64,000 nt of DNA from JAFGGG01 sp964638895 (GTDB taxonomy: Bacteria > Spirochaetota > Spirochaetia > SZUA-6 > RPPD01). The number at the start of each line of letters is the position of its first letter. Positions within the stretch are counted from its first letter, which is position 1. Where the stretch lies: positions 1-64,000 of the forward strand of contig CAZWYY010000004.1 in assembly GCA_964638895.1 (NCBI GenBank), written 5' to 3'. Shown piece after piece: positions 42,612-51,094 of the stretch. Below the pieces are notes generated by a model. The model saw only the letters and a program-made list of their open reading frames with translations, ran no database searches and was not told the DNA's origin. The position numbers and the translations under genes are program-made.

Positions 42612-43460
42612 TTGATACGTGGGCTTTTTACCGGCGCGAGCGGCATGATCGCTCAGATGCAACGCCTTGACGCCATTGCCAACAATCTGGCCAATGTGGA
42701 TTTAAACGGCTATAAGCGGGATGAGGCTGTTTTTAAGTCGTTTCCCCAGCTTCTGCTGCGCCGGATGAATGACGACGGCGTGTATTCGTTCAATATGGGC
42801 TCTGTGGATACCACGCCCATAGTCGGCAAACTCGGCACAGGTGTTGAGTTGAACGAGGTATTTACGGTGTTCGAGCAGGGACCGCTGAAGCCCACGGGCC
42901 GGGATCTTGATTTCGCCCTGCAGGGCGACGGCTTCTTTTCCGTAAACACAAAGGACGGCGAACGATATACCAGAAACGGTGATTTTTTTATCAGCCCTGA
43001 AGGGTACCTGGTAACCAAGAGCGGCGATTTTGTCCTGGGTGAAAACGGTCCGATTAAATTAAAGGAACATAATTTTGTGATTGATGAAGACGGCGTAATC
43101 TATCAGAACGCTACCTTTGCCGGAGATGATGAGCGCATGGTTTCCATGACGGAGAACTCATGGGATAATATTGAGCGGGTGGACAGGCTTAAAATTGTTA
43201 ATTTCGAGCAGCCGCGCTATCTGCACAAAAAAGGTGATTCCTACTGGCAATCCACCACCAATTCAGGGGATGCGCAGATCGTGCCCGAAGGCAGTCGCCC
43301 TAAAATCCGCAATGGATTTATTGAGGGCTCCAACGTCAATTCCGTGCGTGAAATGGTGGAGATGATAGAGGTAAATCGTAGTTATGAGGCAAACCAAAAG
43401 CTCATCCAGACTCAGGACAGTCTGCTTGGCAAGCTTATCAACGAGGCAGCAAGAGTTTAG
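42612..43460 (+). CDS. flgF: flagellar basal-body rod protein, FlgF/FlhO type
   Basis: A 282-residue rod protein. It has the axial-protein ends: GLFTGASGMIAQMQRLDAIANNLANV at the start and NVNSVREMVEMIEVNRSYEANQKLIQTQDSLL at the end, with LQGDGFFSV in the middle. It forms part of the proximal rod of the periplasmic flagellum. The start is TTG 42612, seven bases after AAGGAGG; an in-frame TTG at 42606 is only one base from that site. First gene of the flagellar operon, 13 bases before flgG. Confidence 0.9.
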   Translation: MIRGLFTGASGMIAQMQRLDAIANNLANVDLNGYKRDEAVFKSFPQLLLRRMNDDGVYSFNMGSVDTTPIVGKLGTGVELNEVFTVFEQGPLKPTGRDLDFALQGDGFFSVNTKDGERYTRNGDFFISPEGYLVTKSGDFVLGENGPIKLKEHNFVIDEDGVIYQNATFAGDDERMVSMTENSWDNIERVDRLKIVNFEQPRYLHKKGDSYWQSTTNSGDAQIVPEGSRPKIRNGFIEGSNVNSVREMVEMIEVNRSYEANQKLIQTQDSLLGKLINEAARV

Positions 43461-43473
43461 GAGGTAAACATCC

Positions 43474-44268
43474 ATGATGAGATCATTGTGGACAGGCGCG
43501 GCCGGCATGATCGGCCAGCAGTTTAATATCGATACAATCGCCAACAACCTGGCGAACGTAAATACAACGGGCTTTAAAAAGAACCGCCCGGATTTTGAGG
43601 ATTTGATCTATCAAACCACCAAACTGGCCGGTACTCCGGCAACCGAACTTACGGTCATTCCAACCAACATTCAGGTGGGGCACGGCGTACGCGCCGCCGC
43701 TTCTCAGAAACTGTTCGATCAGGGCAGCCTGCAGAATACGGGTAACCCCGCCGACTTGGCTATTGAAGGGGACGGGTTTTTCCGCATTCTCCAGTACGAC
43801 GGCTCTTACGCCTACACCCGCGATGGATCGTTTAAAATTGATTCGAACGGACAGCTTGTCACCTCCGACGGTTACCGCGTGCTGCCCGAAATAATAATCC
43901 CGGCGGATGCCAAACCCAACTCACTGCAGATCTCCCCGGACGGACGGGTTTCCATAGAGTTCATCGGAACAAATGACCGCGTTGAAATCGGCCAGATCGA
44001 GCTGTTCAGATTTATAAACCCGGCAGGACTGCAGGCTATCGGAGACAACCTCCTGATCGTGACCAACGCCTCCGGTGAGGCGATAGGCGGACGTCCCGGG
44101 TTTGACGGTATGGGCAAGGTTATCCAGGGCAGACTGGAAATGTCCAATGTAAATGTCGTTCAGGAGATGGTGAATATGATTGTGGCCCAGCGCGCGTATG
44201 AAATGAACTCAAAGACTATCCAGACCTCGGATTCCATGCTGGCCACCGCCAGCAATCTCAAACGCTGA
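43474..44268 (+). CDS. flgG: flagellar distal rod protein FlgG
   Basis: A 264-residue rod protein with the classic MMRSLWTGAAGMIGQQFNIDTIANNLANVNTTGFKKN start region, LAIEGDGFFRIL and the C-terminal SNVNVVQEMVNMIVAQRAYEMNSKTIQTSDSML. Length is normal for FlgG. AGGAGGT precedes the ATG. Distal rod; in the operon between flgF and flgA. Confidence 0.97.
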   Translation: MMRSLWTGAAGMIGQQFNIDTIANNLANVNTTGFKKNRPDFEDLIYQTTKLAGTPATELTVIPTNIQVGHGVRAAASQKLFDQGSLQNTGNPADLAIEGDGFFRILQYDGSYAYTRDGSFKIDSNGQLVTSDGYRVLPEIIIPADAKPNSLQISPDGRVSIEFIGTNDRVEIGQIELFRFINPAGLQAIGDNLLIVTNASGEAIGGRPGFDGMGKVIQGRLEMSNVNVVQEMVNMIVAQRAYEMNSKTIQTSDSMLATASNLKR

Positions 44269-44277
44269 TAGAAGCCT

Positions 44278-45240
44278 ATGGGGATACGGAAGCGGTTTGT
44301 AATATGTCTATTGTTTTTCCTGTGCTGTGCCCAGGCCGTGCTTTTTCCCCTTGATATTTACCTTAAAGACTTTGTGCAATTCGGGGCCGATATCCTATAT
44401 GTAAGGGACATCGCCACGATTTATGATACGGACGGAAACGTAAAGGCGGAACTACTCTCCCTGCCTTTACCGTTTCCTCCGGATCGGATACAGGTAATTT
44501 CCGCATATACCCTGCAGCGGCTGATTGAAAAGCACTATACCGGTCAGTTTGTGATTATTGGAAAAAAAAGCGTCTGTATTCCTACACGCTCCATTCCTCC
44601 CGACAGTCTATGGTTTTTTAAAAAACTTATTTCATTTTTTCTGCAAAATGACCCGGATACGCCTGGCAGAATCGAGCTTGAGTTTTTGACTCTTCCGTCT
44701 ATCGATTTCCTTACCCCGCTTCCGGACCTTGAGTTCGGTTTCGTGCATAAGGACACCTCAAACGGATGTATTGCCGGCAGGGTCGAGCTCACCGGTTTTC
44801 GTTCCCGCGCCGCAGGTATTTTTTCATGCACCGTCGCGTTTTATGTGCATCGGTATATTTCCGTAGCTGTGCCCGTTCGTTCGATTGTAAAACATGAACG
44901 GCTTTATCCGGGCCGTCTTGAGTTTGTGCAAAAAGACGTCTCACAGATATGTGATAACGTACTGCTGGAGGGAATGCCCGCCGATCATTATCTGGCCATT
45001 GACAGCCTACCGGCCGGGATGCCGATTCCGCTGTCGAACCTTACCATGCAGTATGTCATAAACTCAGGTGACAGTATAAACATACTTTTTACCAGAGGCG
45101 GTATCAGGATAACCGCCAAAGGACGTGCCCGGCAGCCCGGATATATCGGAAATCGCATACAGGTAACCGCCACGGATACCCATAAGACCTTTTTGGGTAC
45201 GGTTTTAGATGAAAAGGGGGTTGTTGTTGAACTCGAATAG
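44278..45240 (+). CDS. flgA: FlgA-like P-ring assembly chaperone
   Basis: A 320-residue exported protein. A signal (FVICLLFFLCCAQAVLF) is followed by an N-terminal region that is divergent. The C-terminal 130 residues match FlgA: ISVAVPVRSIVKHERLYPGRLEFVQKDVS, GMPIPLSNLTMQYVINSGDSINILF and AKGRARQPGYIGNRIQVTATDTHKTFLGTV, a SAF-type fold. FlgA helps FlgI form the P ring in the periplasm. It is between flgG and flgI as expected and overlaps flgI. Confidence 0.85.
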   Translation: MGIRKRFVICLLFFLCCAQAVLFPLDIYLKDFVQFGADILYVRDIATIYDTDGNVKAELLSLPLPFPPDRIQVISAYTLQRLIEKHYTGQFVIIGKKSVCIPTRSIPPDSLWFFKKLISFFLQNDPDTPGRIELEFLTLPSIDFLTPLPDLEFGFVHKDTSNGCIAGRVELTGFRSRAAGIFSCTVAFYVHRYISVAVPVRSIVKHERLYPGRLEFVQKDVSQICDNVLLEGMPADHYLAIDSLPAGMPIPLSNLTMQYVINSGDSINILFTRGGIRITAKGRARQPGYIGNRIQVTATDTHKTFLGTVLDEKGVVVELE

Positions 45241-46246
45241 ATATCTTTTTATTATATTATTTATTTTTTTGCTGGTGTCACGGCTTACTGCGGCTCCCGA
45301 GGTACGGATTAAGGATATCGCCTACTTAAGCGGCGTGCGCGACAACCAGTTATTGGGTATAGGGCTTGTGACCGGCCTCGCCGGCAGGGGGGACTCATCC
45401 AATTCCAAGTTGTTGAAAAACGCGATTTCCAACCTGGTTGCGCATTTTGGATTTGATATCAGTCCGGATGATATCAGAAGTAGGAACTGCGCCGTGGTCA
45501 TGGTCGTTGCCACCATTCCCGCGTTTGTCAGGCTGGGGGACCGTATTAACATCACGATCTCAAGCATAGGGGATGCCCGTAGCCTGGAACAGGGTATCCT
45601 CCTGCAGACACCGCTCAAGGGAGCCAATAATATCGTGTATGCCGTAGCTCAGGGCAAGGTTGAGGTTGCCGCCGGGCGAGACAGCGTTAAAACCGTCGGC
45701 AAGGTGTTTGAAGGGGCGATTATAGAGCGTGAGGTAATCTCAGAGTTCGTACAGGGTAATACCATTTCAATTGTACTGCGAAACCCGGATTTTGTTACTG
45801 CATCCGCCATTACCGGAGCCATAAAGGCAAAATACGCGAATATAGAAATCAGCACCCTTGATGCATCTCTTATACGGATAACCATTCCCGAGGATAAAAG
45901 AAACGATATTATCGCCTTTATCGCAGAGCTTGAATCGCTGACCGTCACCCCGGATACCACGGGCAAGGTTGTCATTGACTCGGCCTCGGGTGTGATCATC
46001 ATGGGTGAGCATGTGCGCATATCCAAGGTTGCGGTCTCCTATAAGAATGTCGATGTCACGGTGGGCGGGTTCTCCAATATAAGCCGGCAAAATGAGAAAA
46101 TGAGCTTCGTTTTTCCTGAAACAACATCTGTGGATGATTTTGTAAAGACAATGAAGGATATCGGAATAAAAACGGACAGTATCATCGAGATACTCAAGGC
46201 CGTCAATAACGCGGGCGCGCTGCACGGTGAGTTGATTATAAACTAA
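45227..46246 (+). CDS. flgI: flagellar P-ring protein FlgI
   Basis: A 339-residue exported ring protein. Signal FIILFIFLLVSRLTAAP, then VRIKDIAYLSGVRDNQLLGIGLVTGLAGRGDSS, the FlgI hallmark, and MGEHVRISKVAVSYKNVDVTV in the second half. It surrounds the rod at the peptidoglycan layer. Three in-frame TTG codons follow AAAAGGGGG; I choose the third (45227, six bases from it), but ATG 45209 is possible. flgH (L ring) is absent nearby, as expected for periplasmic flagella. Confidence 0.95.
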   Translation: MNSNRYLFIILFIFLLVSRLTAAPEVRIKDIAYLSGVRDNQLLGIGLVTGLAGRGDSSNSKLLKNAISNLVAHFGFDISPDDIRSRNCAVVMVVATIPAFVRLGDRINITISSIGDARSLEQGILLQTPLKGANNIVYAVAQGKVEVAAGRDSVKTVGKVFEGAIIEREVISEFVQGNTISIVLRNPDFVTASAITGAIKAKYANIEISTLDASLIRITIPEDKRNDIIAFIAELESLTVTPDTTGKVVIDSASGVIIMGEHVRISKVAVSYKNVDVTVGGFSNISRQNEKMSFVFPETTSVDDFVKTMKDIGIKTDSIIEILKAVNNAGALHGELIIN

Positions 46247-46266
46247 AAAAAAGGGGACGGTTCTTT

Positions 46267-46605
46267 ATGTCGGATACGGTTAACAACATATACCAGCTTC
46301 AGTTCAACAATAGAATTTTGGAAAACCTCAAACAAAGGGCACAGAAGGCGGCCGGTAATTCCGGCGGCGATAAAATCAACAGGAACTCACGGTTGTTTAA
46401 GGTATGCAGGGAGTTTGAGGCCATTTTCATAAAACAAATGCTTGATGTAATGCGCAAAACAGTAAAAAAAAGCGACTTTTTTCACGGAGGATTCACCGAA
46501 GACATTTTTGAAGATATGTTATATGACGATTATGCCAAGAAAATGGCCGATAACGGACATTTCGGCCTATCCGAAATGTTATATAAACAACTCGCGCCGC
46601 GTTGA
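46267..46605 (+). CDS. FlgJ-type rod-binding protein (N-terminal domain only)
   Basis: A 112-residue protein with the rod-binding module: CREFEAIFIKQMLDVMRKTV, FHGGFTEDIFEDMLYDDYAKKMAD and FGLSEMLYKQL. It is the rod-cap domain of FlgJ without the peptidoglycan-hydrolase domain of proteobacterial FlgJ, so wall opening must be done by another enzyme. The start ATG 46267 follows AGGGGACGG. Last flagellar gene before the sigma factor. Confidence 0.88.
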   Translation: MSDTVNNIYQLQFNNRILENLKQRAQKAAGNSGGDKINRNSRLFKVCREFEAIFIKQMLDVMRKTVKKSDFFHGGFTEDIFEDMLYDDYAKKMADNGHFGLSEMLYKQLAPR

Positions 46606-46737
46606 AATCTATTAATCTTTTTACTTATTACTGTATTAAAAAGTATACCATTATATCCCCATATTATCCGCCAAAACTGCCTCAAATATAATTTATTATA
46701 ACATATATACTTATATTTATGTATTTAAAGATTATTT

Positions 46738-46754
46738 TTGGCACATTTCTTGCT
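46738..46754 (+). promoter_or_regulatory. sigma-54 (RpoN) promoter of rpoS-like sigma gene
   Basis: TTGGCAC (46738-46744), five bases, TTGCT (46750-46754). The invariant GG and GC are exactly ten bases apart, and the -24 and -12 elements are otherwise consensus. The predicted start is near 46765, just before GAGGAG and the ATG at 46780. The 130 bases upstream are strongly A+T rich, with the inverted repeat TATAAT-TT-ATTATA, suited to bending or activator binding. Confidence 0.85.
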
Positions 46755-46779
46755 ATATATTAGGTATGAGGAGTCGACA

Positions 46780-47625
46780 ATGGCGATAAAAAAAAGAAAG
46801 CACATTGAGAACTCAGAGTGCCTTAAATCGTATTTTGAACAGATCAAAAAGAGCAAACTTTTAACATTCGAGGAAGAAATCGATCTTTCAAAACGCATCC
46901 AGGAAGGCGATAAAGAAGCACTTGACACTTTGGTGAACGCCAACCTGAGGCTTGTCGTTAAAATCGCCATGGATTACCAAATGCCGGAAATTTCCCTTCT
47001 GGATCTTATTCAGGACGGTAATATGGGCCTTATTAAGGCCGCATCAAAGTATGATTATAAGAAGAATGTACGTTTCAGTACCTACGCGTCATGGTGGATA
47101 AAACAGGCGATCATGCGGGCGCTCTCAAATAAAAGAAGAACAATCAGACTTCCCCACCGCAAGGAAGAAAAACTGAGGAAAATAAATAAGGTATATAATT
47201 CATTATACCAGAAACTCATGCGCAAACCGACAAATGAAGAAATCGCCGCCGAGATGAAAATTGCGATTACTGAGGTCACCTCACTGCTGAACTGCATGAG
47301 TACGGTTGTTTCCTTTGACAAAGAAAACTGCGAAGACTCACTTACCCTGCATGAATTATACGAAGACTACTCTTATAATCCCGACAAACAGTTTATGAAA
47401 AAATGCCTGAAGGAAGAAACCATGAAGTTTTTAGAAAACCTCATGGAAAAGGAAAAACAGATATTGCTTTACCGGTTTTCCTTCCTGAGCGGCAGAAAAT
47501 ATACCCTGAAAAGCATAGGTGAAAAGCTGGGGATCTCACCTGAGACCGTACGCCAGATTGAGTTGAAGGCCCTGAAAAAGCTAAAAAAGGTTGCCCGTGA
47601 ACTCAAAGAATATAGCTTTAATTAA
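46780..47625 (+). CDS. rpoS: RpoS-like group-2 sigma factor
   Basis: A 281-residue sigma-70-family factor. Regions 1.2-2 (LKSYFEQIKKSKLLTFEEEIDLSKRIQEGD, LLDLIQDGNMGLIKAASKYD, FSTYASWWIKQAI), region 3 (KPTNEEIAAEMKI) and region 4 (ILLYRFSFLSGRKYTLKSIGEKLGISPETVRQIELKAL) are all present; region 1.1 is lacking. Size and position after the flagellar operon match RpoS of Borrelia. Start ATG 46780 has GAGGAG six bases upstream; the open frame extends to 46738 but that lies in the promoter. The sigma-54 promoter predicts RpoN control of this gene. Confidence 0.88.
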   Translation: MAIKKRKHIENSECLKSYFEQIKKSKLLTFEEEIDLSKRIQEGDKEALDTLVNANLRLVVKIAMDYQMPEISLLDLIQDGNMGLIKAASKYDYKKNVRFSTYASWWIKQAIMRALSNKRRTIRLPHRKEEKLRKINKVYNSLYQKLMRKPTNEEIAAEMKIAITEVTSLLNCMSTVVSFDKENCEDSLTLHELYEDYSYNPDKQFMKKCLKEETMKFLENLMEKEKQILLYRFSFLSGRKYTLKSIGEKLGISPETVRQIELKALKKLKKVARELKEYSFN

Positions 47626-47648
47626 AATAATTTAGTAAATTCATACAC

Positions 47649-48554
47649 ATGAAAAAACACCGCGTGTTTAATCTCCGCTCTGGAAAAGGCCGTATAACGC
47701 AAACCATGTTATTACTGGTCATTATTGCAGGCTGCCTGGTTGTTATCCTTTTTATGCTGTTGCCACCGCATACAACAGGCGGATCGCATGCCGCCGCCGG
47801 GCAAAAAACAACCGGAGCCGCACCTGCGGCAACGGACACATCCTCTGCGGGGAGTCCGACAACACAACCCACGCCCGTAGGGGGATGGAAAATCGCCATT
47901 GTGGTCGATGACGCGGGATATAATCTGACGAAATTACAGCGTTTGTTGAAATTCCCGGGGAAAATGACGGTCGCGGTACTGCCCAAGGTTATCTACAGCA
48001 CGCGCTGTGCCGAGCTTACTCACGCGGCCGGTAAGGAGGTCATACTACATCTTCCCATGCAGCCGGAGGGCTCGGAAGACCCCGGTCCCGGGGTGATCAC
48101 CATCGACCAGGATCAGGATCAGATACTGTCCACCCTTGAGGAAGACCTGGCCACCGTCCCTTACGCGGCGGGGATTAACAATCACATGGGCTCCCTGGCA
48201 ACACAGGATAGGGCCGTTATGAATACAATATTCGCCTATTGTGAAGAGCACAACCTGTTTTTTTTGGACAGCAAAACCACTGCGTCTTCCGTTAGCGGAG
48301 AACTTGCCCCGGACTACAATCTTCCCGTACTGGCGCGTGATGTTTTTCTGGACAATGAACGCGGCAAAAACCAGATCAAGGACGCATTGGCCAAGGGTAT
48401 GGAGCTTGCCCGTAAACGGGGATACGCCGTTCTCATTGGGCATGTATACGACGAACTTATAGACGTGCTTTTGGAAATGTACCCGCTTTTTGCAAAACAG
48501 GGATTCAGGTTGGTAACGGTTTCTGAACTGCTGCAATCTCTAAAGGAGCGCTGA
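47649..48554 (+). CDS. divergent polysaccharide deacetylase (YibQ family)
   Basis: A 301-residue protein. One membrane anchor (TMLLLVIIAGCLVVILFMLL) and a Pro/Thr/Ala linker lead to a NodB-like barrel: WKIAIVVDDAGYNL, MTVAVLPKV, EVILHLPMQPEG, GINNHMGSLATQD, FFLDSKTTASS and GYAVLIGHVYDEL. The family probably acts on peptidoglycan or related glycans in the periplasm; activity is not proven. It ends one base before tsaD. Confidence 0.85.
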   Translation: MKKHRVFNLRSGKGRITQTMLLLVIIAGCLVVILFMLLPPHTTGGSHAAAGQKTTGAAPAATDTSSAGSPTTQPTPVGGWKIAIVVDDAGYNLTKLQRLLKFPGKMTVAVLPKVIYSTRCAELTHAAGKEVILHLPMQPEGSEDPGPGVITIDQDQDQILSTLEEDLATVPYAAGINNHMGSLATQDRAVMNTIFAYCEEHNLFFLDSKTTASSVSGELAPDYNLPVLARDVFLDNERGKNQIKDALAKGMELARKRGYAVLIGHVYDELIDVLLEMYPLFAKQGFRLVTVSELLQSLKER

Positions 48555-48555
48555 C

Positions 48556-49581
48556 ATGAATATCCTGGGAATAGAAACATCGTGTGATGAGTGCGCCGCG
48601 GCCGTGGTGAATGACGGAAAACACATTCTGTCCAATGTTGTAGCCTCCCAGATCGACATCCATAAACCGTATTACGGCGTTGTTCCGGAAATCGCTTCAC
48701 GCAAGCATGTGGAATGGATACCGGCTGTGATAAAAGAGTGTATGGAGCGGGCCGGCATGGATTTCAGCCTGATTTCCGCCATTGCCGTTAGTCATAAACC
48801 GGGGCTTATCGGCTCGCTTCTGGTGGGCTTAAGTTATGCCAAGGGATTGGCCTTCTCCCTGGGTTTACCCTTTATCGGCATTGACCATATCCGGGCCCAC
48901 CTGTATGCGCCGCACCTGGAACGCACCATCGAATTTCCGTATATCGGGGTAATCGTCTCCGGCGGCCACACGCTGATCGCCAGGGTTACCGACCTGGAAC
49001 ACATCGAGGTAATGGGCGCCACCATCGACGATGCCTGCGGCGAAGCCTTTGATAAGGTGGCAAAACATTATAATTTCGGATATCCCGGCGGTGTGGCCAT
49101 AGAAAAACTCGCGGCCGACGGAGACGCCCACGCCTTTTCCTTTCCCCACCCCTCCCTGCACAAGGGAAACCATGAATACGATGTCTCATATTCAGGATTA
49201 AAAAACGCCGCGGCCAATCAGCTTGACCTGTTCTGGAACAGGAAATATGAAAAATCGGCGTGCAACATTGCGGCCTCTTTTCAAAAAACAGCGATTGACA
49301 TCCTGGTAAAAAAGGTAATACGCGCGGCACACGATACCGGTATACCACGTGTGGTGCTTGGCGGAGGTGTGGCCGCCAATGCCTACCTGAGGAAACTGCT
49401 TACCGGCCACAAGGATCTCGAGGCCGTTTTTCCCGGCCTGAAGTTATGCACCGATAACGCCGCCATGGTGGCGGGGCTGGCGTTTCATAAATTAAAAAAC
49501 GGCCCCCCGTCCCCGTTTACACTCTCGGCCAGCGCCAGGGTACCGATGTTTAAAAAAATAATAAAAGCTAAGAATCGGTAA
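48556..49581 (+). CDS. tsaD: tRNA N6-threonylcarbamoyladenosine synthase subunit TsaD
   Basis: A 341-residue ASKHA-fold enzyme for the t6A37 modification of ANN-reading tRNAs. Marks are ILGIETSCDECAAAVV, HIRAHLYAPHLE with the metal His pair, GVIVSGGHT, GATIDDACGEAFDKVAK, GGVAANAYLR and LCTDNAAMVAGL. Full length. It follows the deacetylase by one base with AAAGGAG upstream of the ATG. Confidence 0.97.
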   Translation: MNILGIETSCDECAAAVVNDGKHILSNVVASQIDIHKPYYGVVPEIASRKHVEWIPAVIKECMERAGMDFSLISAIAVSHKPGLIGSLLVGLSYAKGLAFSLGLPFIGIDHIRAHLYAPHLERTIEFPYIGVIVSGGHTLIARVTDLEHIEVMGATIDDACGEAFDKVAKHYNFGYPGGVAIEKLAADGDAHAFSFPHPSLHKGNHEYDVSYSGLKNAAANQLDLFWNRKYEKSACNIAASFQKTAIDILVKKVIRAAHDTGIPRVVLGGGVAANAYLRKLLTGHKDLEAVFPGLKLCTDNAAMVAGLAFHKLKNGPPSPFTLSASARVPMFKKIIKAKNR

Positions 49582-49635
49582 AGCGGTGCACATTCCTAAC
49601 CTTTTACAGGAACAAATTTAAAATCACTGTAATTA

Positions 49636-49664
49636 TTGATCCTTCTGAGAAAACGCACTATAAT
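49636..49664 (+). promoter_or_regulatory. sigma-70 promoter before the apt-linked gene
   Basis: TTGATC (49636-49641), 17-base spacer, TATAAT (49659-49664). The predicted start near 49671 is directly before AAAGGAG, giving a very short leader to ATG 49684. Confidence 0.7.
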
Positions 49665-49683
49665 ACACGGTAAAGGAGAAATA

Positions 49684-50130
49684 ATGTATCATTGTGTTAT
49701 TATTTATGCCCCTGAAGATAAAGCCTTGCAAGGTGTAATTAATAATATTGAAGCCGTAGTGAATAAAAAATTTATCAGTCTTACTGTAATGCCCGCGGGC
49801 AAGGCGCTGATCTCCCATATCGCGCTTGCCGATCTTGTTATTCTGGCGTCGCTTGATGATTCCCAACGGTCTATTCATGAGGATTTTTCCGAGCTCTTGC
49901 GAACATTTACGGGTGTCAACCTTTCAGGAAAATTTATAGGTTTTGTTACGGTTAAAGACAGCAACACCCTTAAAGACTTTGAAAAAAGCCTCAAGGATAC
50001 GGGTATTACGTATTTCGAGGAACCCCTTGCCGTCGAGGACGGAATCCAAGCCGGGAGCAGATCCCTTACGGCCTGGATAAAAAAATTGGAGAATGAGTTT
50101 AAGGAGTTCAAGAGTGTCCACAAATTTTAA
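49684..50130 (+). CDS. conserved hypothetical protein upstream of apt
   Basis: A 148-residue soluble protein with alternating strands and helices (YHCVIIYAPEDKALQGVINNI, ADLVILASLDDSQ, LSGKFIGFVTVKDSNTL), a Rossmann- or flavodoxin-like order without a nucleotide loop I can identify. AAAGGAG lies five bases before ATG 49684. It overlaps apt by 17 bases. An uncharacterised gene stands at this place before apt in Borrelia too, as I recall, so it may be a conserved spirochaetal function. Confidence 0.65.
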   Translation: MYHCVIIYAPEDKALQGVINNIEAVVNKKFISLTVMPAGKALISHIALADLVILASLDDSQRSIHEDFSELLRTFTGVNLSGKFIGFVTVKDSNTLKDFEKSLKDTGITYFEEPLAVEDGIQAGSRSLTAWIKKLENEFKEFKSVHKF

Positions 50131-50647
50131 TTTGGATGAGGCAATCCGGAAGATACCGGATTTTCCCAAAAAAGGTATTCTTTTCTATGATATCACGAGT
50201 GTGCTGACCAATCCGGCAGCGTTTCAATACTGTATTGGGCGGGCGCTTGACCTGTTCAAGGATTCGGATATTCAGGCCATAGCCGCAATCGAGTCCAGGG
50301 GTTTTGTCTTTGCCGCGCCGATTGCCCTGCAACGCGGACTACCCCTGATTTTGATCAGGAAAAAGGGCAAACTGCCCGGTGAGACCTACAAGAAGAGTTT
50401 CAGCCTTGAATACGGCGAGGATACCATTGAGGTGCATAAGAGCGATATCAAACCCGGAATGAACATCCTGTTGATCGACGATCTTATTGCCACGGGCGGG
50501 ACGCTGAAAGCGGCCGCAGAGCTGCTTCATCAGGGAGGCGCCACCGTGGAGGCGATTTTTGCAGTTATCGGCCTTCCTTTTTTACATTACAAAGATGTTC
50601 TTAACGGCCACAGGATAGAGACCCTGATTGATTACTCGTCGGAATAA
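50114..50647 (+). CDS. apt: adenine phosphoribosyltransferase
   Basis: A 177-residue salvage enzyme that makes AMP from adenine and PRPP. Marks are IRKIPDFPKKGILFYDITSVL, AAIESRGFVFAAPIAL, LILIRKKGKLPG and the PRPP loop ILLIDDLIATGGTL. The start is GTG 50114 with AAGGAG eight bases before; the in-frame ATG at 50093 lies inside the previous gene. A possible terminator overlaps its stop. Confidence 0.96.
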   Translation: MSTNFNLDEAIRKIPDFPKKGILFYDITSVLTNPAAFQYCIGRALDLFKDSDIQAIAAIESRGFVFAAPIALQRGLPLILIRKKGKLPGETYKKSFSLEYGEDTIEVHKSDIKPGMNILLIDDLIATGGTLKAAAELLHQGGATVEAIFAVIGLPFLHYKDVLNGHRIETLIDYSSE

Positions 50648-50677
50648 CGGGGTGCATGCGACTATTCCGCGGTTTTT
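50640..50677 (+). terminator. possible terminator at apt stop
   Basis: Stem CGGAATA (50640-50646) with TATTCCG (50663-50669), 16-base loop, then CGG and a T-rich tail. The stem includes the apt stop codon. It is short and the loop is long, so it is tentative. Confidence 0.4.
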
Positions 50678-50706
50678 CTTCTTTTATCTCAGTAAACACT
50701 GAAAAC

Positions 50707-50735
50707 TTGACTATGTTTCGCGATTATGGTAGGAT
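50707..50735 (+). promoter_or_regulatory. sigma-70 promoter of rplU-rpmA-obg block
   Basis: TTGACT (50707-50712), 17-base spacer, TAGGAT (50730-50735). The predicted start near 50742 gives a leader of about 29 bases with GAGAGG before ATG 50771. Confidence 0.6.
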
Positions 50736-50770
50736 TGCTCTCCAAAATTATTTCATGAGAGGTTATAATA

Positions 50771-51091
50771 ATGTACGCGCTAGTTGAAATTCTCGGCAAA
50801 CAATATAAGGCTGAAAAAGGCACAACCCTGAATGTTGATAAGATTGAAAAGGCCAAAGGAGACAAGATAGAGTTTGATTCGGTTCTGCTGCTGGCGGATA
50901 AAGATGATATAAAAATCGGCACCCCGTATGTGAAGGGCGCCAAGATCAAGGCCGATATCCAGGAGCACGGTAAAGATAAAAAGGTTATTGTATTCAAATA
51001 TAAACGCAGGAAAGATTATCATAAAAAACAGGGGCACAGGGCACAGTTTACCACCATCCGTATCACCGATATAATCGGTTCCGGTAAGTAA
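50771..51091 (+). CDS. rplU: 50S ribosomal protein L21
   Basis: A 106-residue ribosomal protein: MYALVEILGKQYKAEKGTTLNVDKI at the start and YKRRKDYHKKQGHRAQFTTIRITDI at the end, both family hallmarks. First gene of the block rplU-prp-rpmA-obg. Confidence 0.98.
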   Translation: MYALVEILGKQYKAEKGTTLNVDKIEKAKGDKIEFDSVLLLADKDDIKIGTPYVKGAKIKADIQEHGKDKKVIVFKYKRRKDYHKKQGHRAQFTTIRITDIIGSGK

Positions 51092-51094
51092 CTG

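Noticed and set aside
42516..49624. Sixteen-base direct repeat GGAACAAATTTAAAAT at 42516-42531 and 49609-49624, each after a gene end
   Set aside because: A single A+T-rich 16-mer repeated once is expected by chance in a window of this size, and the flanks do not match.
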